A stretch of DNA of 10,941 nucleotides from JBBSEZ01 sp038239195 (GCA_038239195.1 JBBSEZ010000342.1:1-10941); one strand, 5' to 3'. Shown: positions 1 to 6,749, numbered from the stretch's first letter. Notes: generated from the letters alone by a model not told the origin. Numbers and translations: made by a program.

Positions 1-380
1 ATCTTGAAAAGCCTGTCCCGCGGGTCGTACCAGACGCCGTCGCTGAAGACCATTCCCCCCGTCAAGACCGGGCCCGCGGCGCGGTACGCGGGCCGGTGGT
101 GCTCTCGCTTCAGCGCGGTGTGGGCGACGAGGAAGTCATCGACGAAGAGTTGCCGGCCGACGTCGATGGGGAGAACGCTCGGCGGCGCGGTCAGGTAGGC
201 CGGGACCGCGGGCGCCCGGGGCACGTCCTCGATGGGCGGCGGCCAGGGCGACGGGAGGCGGATGCCGTTGAAGAGCACCTCGCCTCCCGCGGCCGGAGGA
301 CCAGCCCCCCGCGCGGCCAGCCCGGCGCCGCCCACGAGGCCTGTCTGCACGAACTGCCGGCGATCGAGGCGCGAACTCAT
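1..380 (-). CDS. Tat-exported glycosyl-hydrolase-like protein, N-terminal 126 residues (runs off window)
   Basis: The frame starts at ATG 380 and is still open at base 1, so only 126 residues are visible. A GGAGAG ribosome binding site lies about 8 nt upstream. Residues 1-22 look like a twin-arginine signal: DRRQFV (6-11) followed by a short Gly/Ala-rich hydrophobic stretch, implying export in folded form. Residues 36-48 (LFNGIRLPSPWPP) and 71-92 (ending PIDVGRQLFVDDFLV...KR) match, from memory, the N-terminus of planctomycete secreted proteins annotated as hypothetical or glycosyl hydrolase family 32-like beta-propellers. The visible piece ends at VWYDPRDRLFK, the start of the expected first propeller blade, so no catalytic residue can be checked. 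Planctomycetes have many such exported enzymes, presumably for polysaccharides, but the substrate is unknown. It is co-directional with, and about 100 bp downstream of, a coding-like remnant. Sure of the frame and signal; moderate on family. Confidence 0.75.
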   Translation of the reverse strand, partial: MSSRLDRRQFVQTGLVGGAGLAARGAGPPAAGGEVLFNGIRLPSPWPPPIEDVPRAPAVPAYLTAPPSVLPIDVGRQLFVDDFLVAHTALKREHHRPAYRAAGPVLTGGMVFSDGVWYDPRDRLFK

Positions 381-480
381 GGCTCATCTCTCCACGGCAA
401 GAATGCGCTGATGGTATCCTGCTCCGTGGGGGCCTTCCATTGTTTTCCTGGCCTGGCGGCGAAAAAACGAGGCGCCGCTG

Positions 481-624
481 TCACAACTCGCGGCAGCCGC
501 GTACGTGGGGGGCCAAGACAACGACGACGCTGGGCTCGCCGTTGACCAGGGCCATCACCAGGTGGTCTCGGTGTTGCGAGTGGATGTGCCGGGGCTCGAG
601 TCGCCCAGGCCGAGGTCCGTAGAG
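481..624 (-). pseudogene. Coding-like fragment, unidentified
   Basis: On the minus strand the frame ending at TGA 481-483 reads plausibly as protein over its last ~47 residues (from LYGPRPGRL through DHLVMALVNGEPSVVVV to HVRGCREL), with almost only G or C at third positions. No ATG or GTG with a ribosome binding site precedes it, and further upstream the frame turns into Arg/Pro-rich text that runs through the inverted repeat at 639-689. I do not recognise a family. Just after the stop lies GCGGCG, an 11-nt T-rich loop containing six T, then CGCCGC, which could be a weak terminator-like hairpin. Best reading: the 3' remnant of a decayed gene. It could also be noise in GC-rich DNA. Confidence 0.25.
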
Positions 625-638
625 CCGGGAGCGCGGAT

Positions 639-689
639 CGCCAAGCCGCAAGCGGAAGAGCGCCAGGGCCCGCCGCTTGCGGCTTGGCG
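639..689. repeat. Perfect 17-bp inverted repeat (REP-like)
   Basis: CGCCAAGCCGCAAGCGG at 639-655 is exactly reverse-complementary to CCGCTTGCGGCTTGGCG at 673-689, separated by 17 nt. The right arm is followed by a partial direct repeat (GGCTTGGC twice, 681-696). The element sits between the glycosyl-hydrolase-like gene and the end of the first kinase gene, outside any convincing gene, and has no T-run for an intrinsic terminator. Its form fits a dispersed extragenic palindromic repeat, but copy number cannot be judged from one window. Confidence 0.7.
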
Positions 690-858
690 GCTTGGCGGGG
701 CCCTCCCGGATCTTTGGCCACACGCGCGGCGGCACCCCTGGAGCTTGTCGCGAAACGATACGAGAGGGGCGCCGCACGGGGCGTGCTCCCGATGGTGGTG
801 GCCGAGGGCCCGTCAGGCGTGCCGGCCTTCGAGGACGACCTGCCCGAGGCGGCGACCG
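690..858. other. Gene-poor gap downstream of kinase 1
   Basis: No gene is supported. One plus-strand frame (684-920, TTG start, no ribosome binding site) gives a coding-like stretch, roughly PLELVAKRYERGAARGVLP (724-780) and then EGPSGVPAFEDDLPEA (805-852), before running antisense into the kinase gene. It may be another decayed fragment. No clear terminator for the kinase is visible after its stop at 859-861. Confidence 0.3.
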
Positions 859-2460
859 CTACGAGCACGGTAGCCGGCGGGCGAGGAGCCGCTGCAACTC
901 CTCCAGCTCGACCGGCTTGACGAGGTGGGCGTCGAAGCCCGCCGCCACGGCCCGCTGGCGGTCTTCGGGCTGGCCGTGGCCGGTCAGGGCGACGAGCAGG
1001 ACGCCCTCGCCCAGCCCGGCCCTCACCCGCGAGGCGACCTCGTACCCGTCCAGCTTCGGCAGCCCGATGTCGATCAGGGCGACCTCCGGGCGGAGGGCCA
1101 GGGCTGCGTCCAACCCGCGAGGGCCGTCTTCCGCCACGTCCACGCGGTGCCCCAGCATGCCGAGCAGCAGGGCCAGGCTCTCCCGGCCGTCGCGGTTGTC
1201 TTCGACGATCAAAATGTGGCGGGCGAGAAAGACCTGGCCTCCCGTTGCGGCCGGGCCGGTTTCTTGTGGGGCTTTGGCGGTGGGGAGCCGCACCACGAAC
1301 TCACTTCCCAGGCCCGGGCCGGGGCTGGTCGCCGCGATGGTCCCGCCGTGCAGCTCAACCAGCCGACGCACCAGGGTGAGGCCGATCCCCAGCCCGCCCT
1401 GCGACCTCTCCTCCCCCACGTCGATCTGGGTGAACAGTTCGAAGACGTGCGGGAGCATCTCGGCCGCGATGCCCGTGCCGTCGTCCTTCACCCGGACGAC
1501 GGCCTCCTCCCCCTCCCGGTCCGCCGAGAGGGTGAGCTGACCGGCCTCGGGCGTGAACTTCGCGGCGTTGTTCAGGAGGTTGACGAAGACCTGGATGAGC
1601 CGGGCCTGGTCCGCCTCCACCCAGAGAGGCTCGGCCGGCAGATCGACGGACAGGCGGTGCTTGCGGGCCTCCGCCAGCGGTGCGTTCATCTGCACCGCCT
1701 GCTCCAGGATCGGCCGGAGGTCCAGCGGGCCCTTCCGCAGCACCAACTTGCCCTGGGCGATCCGCGACACGTCGAGCAAGTCCTCCACCAGGCGGGTCAT
1801 CTGCACGACCTGGCGGTCCATCACCTCCCGGGCCTCGCGGAAGGTCGCCGGCGAGTCACCCCCCAGGCGGACGACCTCCAGGGAGTTGCGGAGGGGGGCG
1901 AGCGGGTTGCGAAGCTCGTGGGCCAGGGTCGCCAGGAACTCGTTCTTGCGGCGGTCCGCTTCCCGCAGGGCGTCCTCGTGCTTCCGCACCGCGGCCTCGA
2001 GCCCCTGGAGCTGCTCCTCCCGGTTGCGGACGTACCGCTCGACGCTCACCTCGATCGCCTCGTCGAGGGCGAGGCCGACCGCCTGGACCTCGACGAGGCG
2101 GAGGGGCCGGTCCACGCACTCGTCGAGGTAGTCCAGGACGACCAGCCGCAGGATGCGGTAGTCGCGAACCACCTCGGCCAGGGACCAGCCGCTCTGCCAC
2201 CGCTGATCGGCGTGCCGGTGGGCGAGGCGGCAGTGCGGGGGAAGGCCCGCGTCGCCCGCCTCCGCCAGGCCGTTGCCCAGCTCCCAGAGAAACTCGGGCA
2301 GCTCGTCGAGCAGGACTTCGTGGTGGGCCCGCATGGCCGTCGGCTGTTCCTGGGCGGCCCGCTTCGCCCAGCGGTCGATCAGGGCGCAGGCGTCCCGCCG
2401 GATGATCGCCCCGATCTTCGCGTACCTCCCGGCCCGGATCGTTCTGGCGTCGGTAGTCAC
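859..2460 (-). CDS. Hybrid histidine kinase with RsbRD-like sensor and C-terminal receiver
   Basis: 533-residue soluble kinase, no membrane segment. Start: GTG at 2460, with GGAGG 10 nt upstream. The frame is open up to 2796, but the extra 112 residues are low-complexity Arg/Pro/Gly text lying upstream of a good promoter, so the longer start is rejected. Order: residues ~10-145, an all-helical region resembling the RsbRD N-terminal sensor domain (IIRRDACALIDRWAKRA, then GWSLAEVVRDYRILRLVVLDYL); ~145-172, a coiled-coil linker; ~173-240, HisKA with phosphoacceptor His181 in AHELRNPLAPL; ~285-393, HATPase with N-box VNLLNNAAKF, G1 DDGTGIA and G2 GGLGIGLTLV; ~415-530, receiver with acidic pair Glu420/Asp421, phosphoacceptor Asp464 in LIDIGLPKLDG and Lys515. 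All key residues are present. By family knowledge it autophosphorylates on His and passes phosphate to its own receiver. There is no output domain, so a phosphotransfer protein or partner elsewhere is inferred. Divergent to the second kinase; the signal is unknown. Confidence 0.93.
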   Translation of the reverse strand: MTTDARTIRAGRYAKIGAIIRRDACALIDRWAKRAAQEQPTAMRAHHEVLLDELPEFLWELGNGLAEAGDAGLPPHCRLAHRHADQRWQSGWSLAEVVRDYRILRLVVLDYLDECVDRPLRLVEVQAVGLALDEAIEVSVERYVRNREEQLQGLEAAVRKHEDALREADRRKNEFLATLAHELRNPLAPLRNSLEVVRLGGDSPATFREAREVMDRQVVQMTRLVEDLLDVSRIAQGKLVLRKGPLDLRPILEQAVQMNAPLAEARKHRLSVDLPAEPLWVEADQARLIQVFVNLLNNAAKFTPEAGQLTLSADREGEEAVVRVKDDGTGIAAEMLPHVFELFTQIDVGEERSQGGLGIGLTLVRRLVELHGGTIAATSPGPGLGSEFVVRLPTAKAPQETGPAATGGQVFLARHILIVEDNRDGRESLALLLGMLGHRVDVAEDGPRGLDAALALRPEVALIDIGLPKLDGYEVASRVRAGLGEGVLLVALTGHGQPEDRQRAVAAGFDAHLVKPVELEELQRLLARRLPCS

Positions 2461-2470
2461 TATCGTTGTT

Positions 2471-2475
2471 CCTCC
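2471..2475 (-). promoter_or_regulatory. Ribosome binding site fixing the GTG start of kinase 1
   Basis: GGAGG on the minus strand, 10 nt before GTG 2460. It is the only good Shine-Dalgarno/start pair in the long open frame, and it begins the protein exactly where recognisable sensor sequence begins. Confidence 0.75.
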
Positions 2476-2531
2476 GCGTGCGGACACGGCGGTGCGGTTG
2501 TGAGCCTCGGTGCTTTCCGCTGAACAGGATG

Positions 2532-2560
2532 ATTGTAGCAGGCTGGGAAGGCACGGTCCA
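2532..2560 (-). promoter_or_regulatory. Sigma70-like promoter for kinase 1
   Basis: On the minus strand, TGGACC (2560-2555, 4 of 6 to the -35 consensus), a 17-nt spacer, then TACAAT (2537-2532, 5 of 6 to the -10 consensus). Transcription would start near 2525, giving a leader of about 65 nt before GTG 2460. The 29-bp palindrome at 2573-2601 lies just upstream of the -35 box, where an activator or repressor could bind. Confidence 0.55.
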
Positions 2561-2572
2561 CGCGATCCATCC

Positions 2573-2601
2573 GGGCGTGGGTGGCCAGGCCACCCACGCC
2601 C
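2573..2601. repeat. Perfect 14+1+14 palindrome upstream of the kinase 1 promoter
   Basis: The left arm GGGCGTGGGTGGCC (2573-2586) and right arm GGCCACCCACGCCC (2588-2601) are exact reverse complements around A2587. It starts 1 bp beyond the minus-strand TGA of the coding-like remnant (2603-2605) and ends 12 bp before the kinase -35 box. It could be the terminator hairpin of the lost gene (no T-run follows), an operator, or a dispersed repeat. The near-zero loop fits a protein-binding palindrome better than an RNA hairpin. Confidence 0.7.
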
Positions 2602-2602
2602 A

Positions 2603-2842
2603 TCAGGGCAGCCCCGGCAGGAAGTTCTCGATCTCCGGCTCTTGTCGCTGCCACCCCGCCGCCAGGCGTGCCGGCGTCTCGAAGGTGTTCGGCCACCTGA
2701 CCAGGCCGGCGGGCCCCGCGCCCTGGAGAAACTGCCGGCGTCGGCCTCGTTGCCGCCGGCGTTGGCAGACGAGCGACAGGCTGGCCTGGCCGGCACGCCG
2801 TTTGCCTTGGAAGTAGCGTTGCGTCTTGCCCGGCGGCCATTT
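2603..2842 (-). pseudogene. Coding-like remnant without start codon, unidentified
   Basis: The minus-strand frame is open for 79 codons between TGA 2843-2845 and TGA 2603-2605 and reads like protein, above all over its last 30 residues (RWPNTFETPARLAAG, then EPEIENFLPGLP), with G or C at most third positions. There is no in-frame ATG, GTG or TTG, so it cannot be an intact gene as it stands. It lies in the gap between the divergent kinases, antisense to the leader region of kinase 2. I do not recognise a family. A decayed gene or the tail of a displaced one is the best reading; chance openness in GC-rich DNA is the alternative. Confidence 0.3.
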
Positions 2843-2911
2843 TCAAGGCCGGGTGCTTCACCGCCGAGCCGCGACTACCCCCACGCACCCGTTTCTGCCT
2901 GACGAGGTGCG

Positions 2912-4780
2912 ATGAGCGAGCAAGCAACTGCCCAGATCGAAGAACAGCAACGCCTCCTGCTGGAATGCGTGCCGGACCATGCCATCTTCACCCTGGGCCC
3001 CGAGGGGCGGGTGTCCTCGTGGAACGTCGGGGCGGAACGCCTCCTGGGTTACCGCGAGAACGAAGTCCTCGGCCAGCCCAGCTCCCTTTTCTTCACCCCC
3101 GAGGACGTCGCCGCTTGCGAGCCCGAGAAAGATCTACGGGCCGCCGCCGAGGTCGGGAGGGCGAGCGGCGACCGCTGGCAGGTGAGGAAGGACGGCACCC
3201 GCTTCTGGGCCAGCGTCATCGCCACCGCCCTGCGGGACGGGCACGACAACCTCCGTGGCTTCGCCAGGGTGCTGCGGGATCGCACCGAGCTGCGACGGGC
3301 GGAGGAGGCCCGCCTCGCCAGCGAGCGACGGTGCCGTGCCCTGGTGGAGAACGCCTTCGACGGCGTCACCCTGATTGCCGCCGACGGAAGAATACTGGAG
3401 ACGACGCCCATGACCTTCCGCGGCCTGGGCTACTCTCCCGAGGAGTACGTCGGCCGCGACGCCTTCGAGCTGCTGCACCCCGACGACGCCCCCGCCGTCC
3501 GCGACCTGCTGGCCCGCGTGCTCGGCGAGCCGGGCGGCAAGGTGACCGCTCAGTACCGGCTGAGGCACAGCGACGGGGCCTACCGCTGGGTGGAGGCCGT
3601 CGGCACCAACCTGCTTCACGACCCGGCCGTCGGGGCGGTGGTCGTCAACCACCGCGACGTCACGGAGCAGAGGGAAGCGGACCGCCGCAAGGACGAGTGG
3701 ATCGCGATGCTGGCCCACGAACTGCGGGGCCCGCTCAGCCCGGTCAGCAACGCCGTGCAGGTGCTGGTGCTGAGGGGGACGGCCGGCCCCGAGGTCGATC
3801 ACGCCCGCGACGTGATCGCCCGGCAGACGCGGCACCTGGCCCGTATCGTGGACGACCTGCTCGAGGTCACTCGCCTGCTCCGTGGCCAGGTCCGGCTCCG
3901 CATGGAGCGGCTGGACCTGGCGAGGCTTGTGCGGACGGCCGCCGAGGACCACCGCCCGGCCCTGGAGGCGGCGGGGCTGACGCTGGCCCTGGAGATGCCC
4001 GAGATGCCCGTGTGGGTTAGCGGCGACGCGACCCGCTTGAATCAGGTCGTCGGCAACCTGCTCGACAACGCCCTCAAGTTCCGTAACGGCGGGGACCAGG
4101 TCGAGGTGGCCGTGCAGATCGACCCCGACCACGGGCTGGCGGTGTTGGCCGTCCGCGACGGCGGCGTCGGCATCGAGCCGCGACTGCTGCCGGTGCTGTT
4201 CGACGTGTTCGCCCAGGCGGATCGGGGCCTGCACCGCACGGGGGGTGGGCTGGGCCTGGGACTGTCGCTGGTCCGGGGCCTGGTCCAGCTGCACGGCGGG
4301 GAGGTTCGGGCCGCGAGTGCCGGGCCTGGGCGGGGGGCCGAGTTCACCGTCCTCCTCCCGCTCGGGAAGGAGCCGGCGGCCCTTGCCGGGCTGCCGGAGG
4401 CCCCGAGCCCCGCCGTGCGGACGCTGCGAATCCTGGTCGTCGAGGACAACCGGGACTCGGCGGAGAGCTTGCAACTTCTCCTGACGCTGATGGGCCACGA
4501 GGTGAGGGTCGCCTACACCGGGCCGGACGGCGTCCGGGAGGCAGCCGGGTGGTTGCCCGACGTGATCATCTCCGACATCGGGCTTCCCGGCCTGGACGGC
4601 TACGGGGTGGCGAGCGAGCTGCGGCGGAACCCGGCGACGGCAAACGCACGCCTGATCGCCGTGTCCGGCTACGGCGGCGAGGAGGACCGCCGCCGGGCCA
4701 TGGAGAGCGGGTTCGACTTTCACCTCACGAAGCCCGCCGACCCGGACGTGCTGCAAGAGCTTCTCGCCCGAAACGCGTAG
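2912..4780 (+). CDS. Hybrid histidine kinase with two PAS domains and C-terminal receiver
   Basis: 622 residues, no signal peptide or membrane segment, so cytoplasmic. ATG 2912 is preceded by GAGGTG about 4 nt away. Domains: PAS 1, residues ~12-125 (WNVGAERLLGYRENEVLG, ending in the PAC strand RGFARVLRDRTELRRAEE); PAS 2, ~137-255 (GYSPEEYVGRDAFELLHPDD, ending VVVNHRDVTEQREADRR); HisKA ~258-325 with His269 in LAHELRGPLSPV; HATPase ~372-484 with N-box GNLLDNALKF, G1 RDGGVGIE (Asp416) and G2 GGGLGLGLSLV; receiver ~505-620 with Glu511/Asp512, phosphoacceptor Asp555 in ISDIGLPGLDG, Ser585 and Lys607. The usual Asn after HELR is Gly here, a variant of the H-box. The catalytic core is clearly paralogous to the divergent kinase, while the sensors differ. 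PAS domains usually sense small ligands, redox state or light, but no cofactor ligand can be assigned. No response regulator follows, so downstream phosphotransfer is inferred to occur elsewhere. Confidence 0.95.
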   Translation: MSEQATAQIEEQQRLLLECVPDHAIFTLGPEGRVSSWNVGAERLLGYRENEVLGQPSSLFFTPEDVAACEPEKDLRAAAEVGRASGDRWQVRKDGTRFWASVIATALRDGHDNLRGFARVLRDRTELRRAEEARLASERRCRALVENAFDGVTLIAADGRILETTPMTFRGLGYSPEEYVGRDAFELLHPDDAPAVRDLLARVLGEPGGKVTAQYRLRHSDGAYRWVEAVGTNLLHDPAVGAVVVNHRDVTEQREADRRKDEWIAMLAHELRGPLSPVSNAVQVLVLRGTAGPEVDHARDVIARQTRHLARIVDDLLEVTRLLRGQVRLRMERLDLARLVRTAAEDHRPALEAAGLTLALEMPEMPVWVSGDATRLNQVVGNLLDNALKFRNGGDQVEVAVQIDPDHGLAVLAVRDGGVGIEPRLLPVLFDVFAQADRGLHRTGGGLGLGLSLVRGLVQLHGGEVRAASAGPGRGAEFTVLLPLGKEPAALAGLPEAPSPAVRTLRILVVEDNRDSAESLQLLLTLMGHEVRVAYTGPDGVREAAGWLPDVIISDIGLPGLDGYGVASELRRNPATANARLIAVSGYGGEEDRRRAMESGFDFHLTKPADPDVLQELLARNA

Positions 4781-4785
4781 GCCCG

Positions 4786-4801
4786 CCGCGACTCGTCGCG
4801 G
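4786..4801 (+). terminator. Possible terminator hairpin after kinase 2
   Basis: CCGCGA, loop CTCG, TCGCGG (4786-4801), 5 bp after the kinase 2 stop codon and followed by TTCCCCCCT. The stem is strong but the U-tract is poor. A second tiny stem, AGC-TTCG-GCT, follows at 4812-4821. The remainder of 4802-5010 shows no gene. Confidence 0.4.
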
Positions 4802-5011
4802 TTCCCCCCTCAGCTTCGGCTTCTCCGGGAGGGCGAGCACGTCGATTGTGGCTTCCCACTCGGCGAGGAGGAGGAGCGGCAACTCGGCGCGGGCGTTCGC
4901 CTCTGACCGCGTCTGCTACCGGGATAAAGCCGCCGGCTCGCCCCCCACCATCACTTTATGCTCTCGCCTCAACGGCGCCCTTCCTTCTCCTCGCGCCGGC
5001 TCGCCTGTCGT

Positions 5012-5040
5012 TTGACGTCCGCCCATTCGTCCCCTACGGT
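5012..5040 (+). promoter_or_regulatory. Sigma70-like promoter of the GAF-like gene
   Basis: TTGACG (5012-5017, 5 of 6), a 17-nt spacer, then TACGGT (5035-5040, 3 of 6). Initiation near 5047 would leave a 48-nt leader before GTG 5095, consistent with this gene being transcribed apart from the kinase upstream. Confidence 0.45.
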
Positions 5041-5094
5041 TTACCGACCGGCGCGAGGCCCGTCCCACCCCCACAGCCATCGAGGAGACGGACC

Positions 5095-5712
5095 GTGATC
5101 CTGCCACCAAACGAGACCGCCTGGGACGTGCTCGAGCGCTTCGGGCTGGCCCTCCAGCAAGAGGAGCTCGCCCGCGAGCAGGTCCGGCTGGCGCTCGACG
5201 CCGTGGGCGACGCGCTGCTGGCCGACGCGGTCTTCTGGTATCCGGGGACGGGCGATGGGCCCGAGGGCACGGGCCCGGTGGCCCTGTCGGCGGGCTGGTG
5301 TCGCCACTTCACCGAGCGCCTCCTCGCGGAGGAAACGGGCCCGGTAAGTCAGATCGTGCGCGCGTTCCTCGACCCCGCCGCCAAGCCGGCGGCGCCCTGG
5401 CCGTGCAGCGCGGCGCTGGTGCGCATCAGCAAGGCGAGGCGCTCCTGGCTGGGCGCGCTGAGCTTCCACCCGCGCCGGCTCTTCGGCCCCACCGACGTCA
5501 AGGTGATGCTCCTGGCCCGGCGCATGCTGCTCAGCCGCCGACAGCAGGCGCAGGAACAGGAGAAGTTGCGCGACGCGCTCGGCGGGCTGTTGCGCTGCCT
5601 GACCACCCCCGGAAGGGCCGACCGGCAGGAAGGCCCGGCCGCCGAGGAAGAGGCTCAGGCCGCCTCTTGCCTGGTCGTCCCGAACAGCGCCCCGGTCGGG
5701 GCCGGCAACTGA
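5095..5712 (+). CDS. GAF-like domain protein, stand-alone
   Basis: 205 residues. The frame is open well upstream, but the credible start is GTG 5095 (protein begins MILPPNETAWDVLERFG) with GAGGAG 7 nt upstream; sequence before it is low-complexity. No signal peptide or membrane segment. Residues ~8-35 form an amphipathic helix with EEL/EQV heptads (LALQQEELAREQVRLALDAV). Residues ~38-150 look like a GAF-type sensor fold: DALLADAVFWYPGTG, ALVRISKARRSWLGALSF, and the terminal helix after FGPTDVKVMLLARRMLLSRRQQ. The last ~50 residues are Glu/Ala/Gln-rich and probably disordered. There is no output domain, so a partner is likely needed. The GAF call rests on pattern only; a family of unknown function is possible. 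It lies downstream of the kinase but has its own promoter, and its last 58 bp overlap the convergent oxidoreductase gene. Confidence 0.8.
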   Translation: MILPPNETAWDVLERFGLALQQEELAREQVRLALDAVGDALLADAVFWYPGTGDGPEGTGPVALSAGWCRHFTERLLAEETGPVSQIVRAFLDPAAKPAAPWPCSAALVRISKARRSWLGALSFHPRRLFGPTDVKVMLLARRMLLSRRQQAQEQEKLRDALGGLLRCLTTPGRADRQEGPAAEEEAQAASCLVVPNSAPVGAGN

Positions 5713-6749
5713 CAGGGGCCCACCGGCCCGCAGGCGTCGCCTTCCCAGGCGTGGGCCGCCAGGCTGTCGAGGACGAGCTCGGCCAGGGCGAGGGCGTCGC
5801 GCCCGGCGGTGCCCTCGACGCGCGGGCGGCGGCCCGTCTTCACGCAGCCGACGAAGTCCTCCAGCTCGCGCGTCAACTGGTCGGGGCCCGGCCGGTCGCA
5901 CGCCAGTTCCTGCACTTGCAGATAGCGCCCGAACAGATCGACCTTGAGCGCGGCGAGGGCCTCGGGCGGCAAGCGGCGGACGTCGAAGTTGCCTCGGAGC
6001 AGGGGCTCGGCCGGCTGCATCAGCGTCAGGTGCCGGCGCCCGAAATCGAGGCCCGCGTAGCCCTCGGCGCCCCAGACCTGCATGCGCCGCACGGCGGTCG
6101 GGTGCGTTCGGCTCGCCGTGAAGTTGGCGACGCAGCCGTTCGCGAACGTCACCCGCGCCTGGGCCAGGTCCTCGTGCCCGCCCAGGACCGAGGCGCCCAG
6201 CGCCTGGACGTGGCGCACCGGCGCGCCGACCAGGGCCAGCACCAGGTCGAGGTCGTGGATCATCAGGTCGAGGACGACGCCGACGTCGGTCGAGCGGCCG
6301 GAGAACGGGGCACAGCGCTCGCACGCGATGAATTTGGGGCGGAGAGATCGACGTTGGAGCTCCTCGAAGGCGGGGTTGAAGCGCTCCACGTGCCCCACCT
6401 GGAGGATCGCGCCATGGGCCCTGGCGAGATCGACGAGCTCCTCGGCCTGCGCGAGCGTGCTGGCGAGGGGCTTCTCGACGAGCAGCGGAATGCCGCGGGC
6501 GAGGAAGTCTTTGGCGACGGCATGATGCAGCCCGGTAGGGGCGGCGATGACGGCGGCGCGAACCAGGGGCAACAGCTCGCGGTGGTCGGTGAAGGGGCGG
6601 GCCCCGCAGCGGAGGGCGATGGCCTCGGCCTGGGCGAGCCGGGGATCGACGACGCCGAGGAGCTCCACGTCGGGCAGCGAAGCCAGGATGCGGGCGTGCT
6701 CCTTGCCCAGGTGTCCCACCCCGACGACGCCGATCGGCAAACGTGTCAT
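5655..6749 (-). CDS. Gfo/Idh/MocA-family oxidoreductase, possible UDP-GlcNAc 3-dehydrogenase
   Basis: 364 residues, ATG 6749 with GGAG 8 nt upstream; the longer open frame toward 7112 runs into lpxC and is rejected. N-terminal Rossmann fold with IGVVGVGHLG (GxGxxG at 10-15) and Asp35 at the end of strand 2 (LLGVVDP), favouring NAD(H). Glu92-Lys93-Pro94 is the family signature Lys motif. GHVERFNPAF (119-128) and DLMIHDLDL (161-169, with Asp161, His165 and Asp166) fit the sugar-nucleotide dehydrogenase branch (WlbA/GnnA-like). Third and last gene after ompH and lpxC, 59 bp behind lpxC. In bacteria with amide-linked lipid A, GnnA oxidises the 3-OH of UDP-GlcNAc before GnnB transaminates it, and position beside lpxC makes that role attractive here. 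No gnnB lies in the window, so the specific function is inference; the family is secure. The 3' end overlaps the GAF-like gene by 58 bp. Confidence 0.92.
   Translation of the reverse strand: MTRLPIGVVGVGHLGKEHARILASLPDVELLGVVDPRLAQAEAIALRCGARPFTDHRELLPLVRAAVIAAPTGLHHAVAKDFLARGIPLLVEKPLASTLAQAEELVDLARAHGAILQVGHVERFNPAFEELQRRSLRPKFIACERCAPFSGRSTDVGVVLDLMIHDLDLVLALVGAPVRHVQALGASVLGGHEDLAQARVTFANGCVANFTASRTHPTAVRRMQVWGAEGYAGLDFGRRHLTLMQPAEPLLRGNFDVRRLPPEALAALKVDLFGRYLQVQELACDRPGPDQLTRELEDFVGCVKTGRRPRVEGTAGRDALALAELVLDSLAAHAWEGDACGPVGPCQLPAPTGALFGTTRQEAA

Noticed and set aside
136..387. Alternative minus-strand frame starting at ATG 387
   Set aside because: Arg-rich low-complexity text; the ATG 380 frame instead gives a Tat signal and the GRQLFVDDFLV motif.
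925..2523. 532-codon open frame on the plus strand antisense to kinase 1
   Set aside because: Its translation is low-complexity and mirrors the codons of the kinase; long antisense frames are expected where third positions are nearly all G or C.
2461..2796. 112-residue N-terminal extension of kinase 1
   Set aside because: Arg/Pro/Gly-rich text upstream of a good promoter and ribosome binding site; recognisable sensor sequence begins only after GTG 2460.
3134..4882. 582-codon open frame on the minus strand antisense to kinase 2
   Set aside because: Again a compositional shadow: it covers a complete two-PAS hybrid kinase and shows no family motif of its own.
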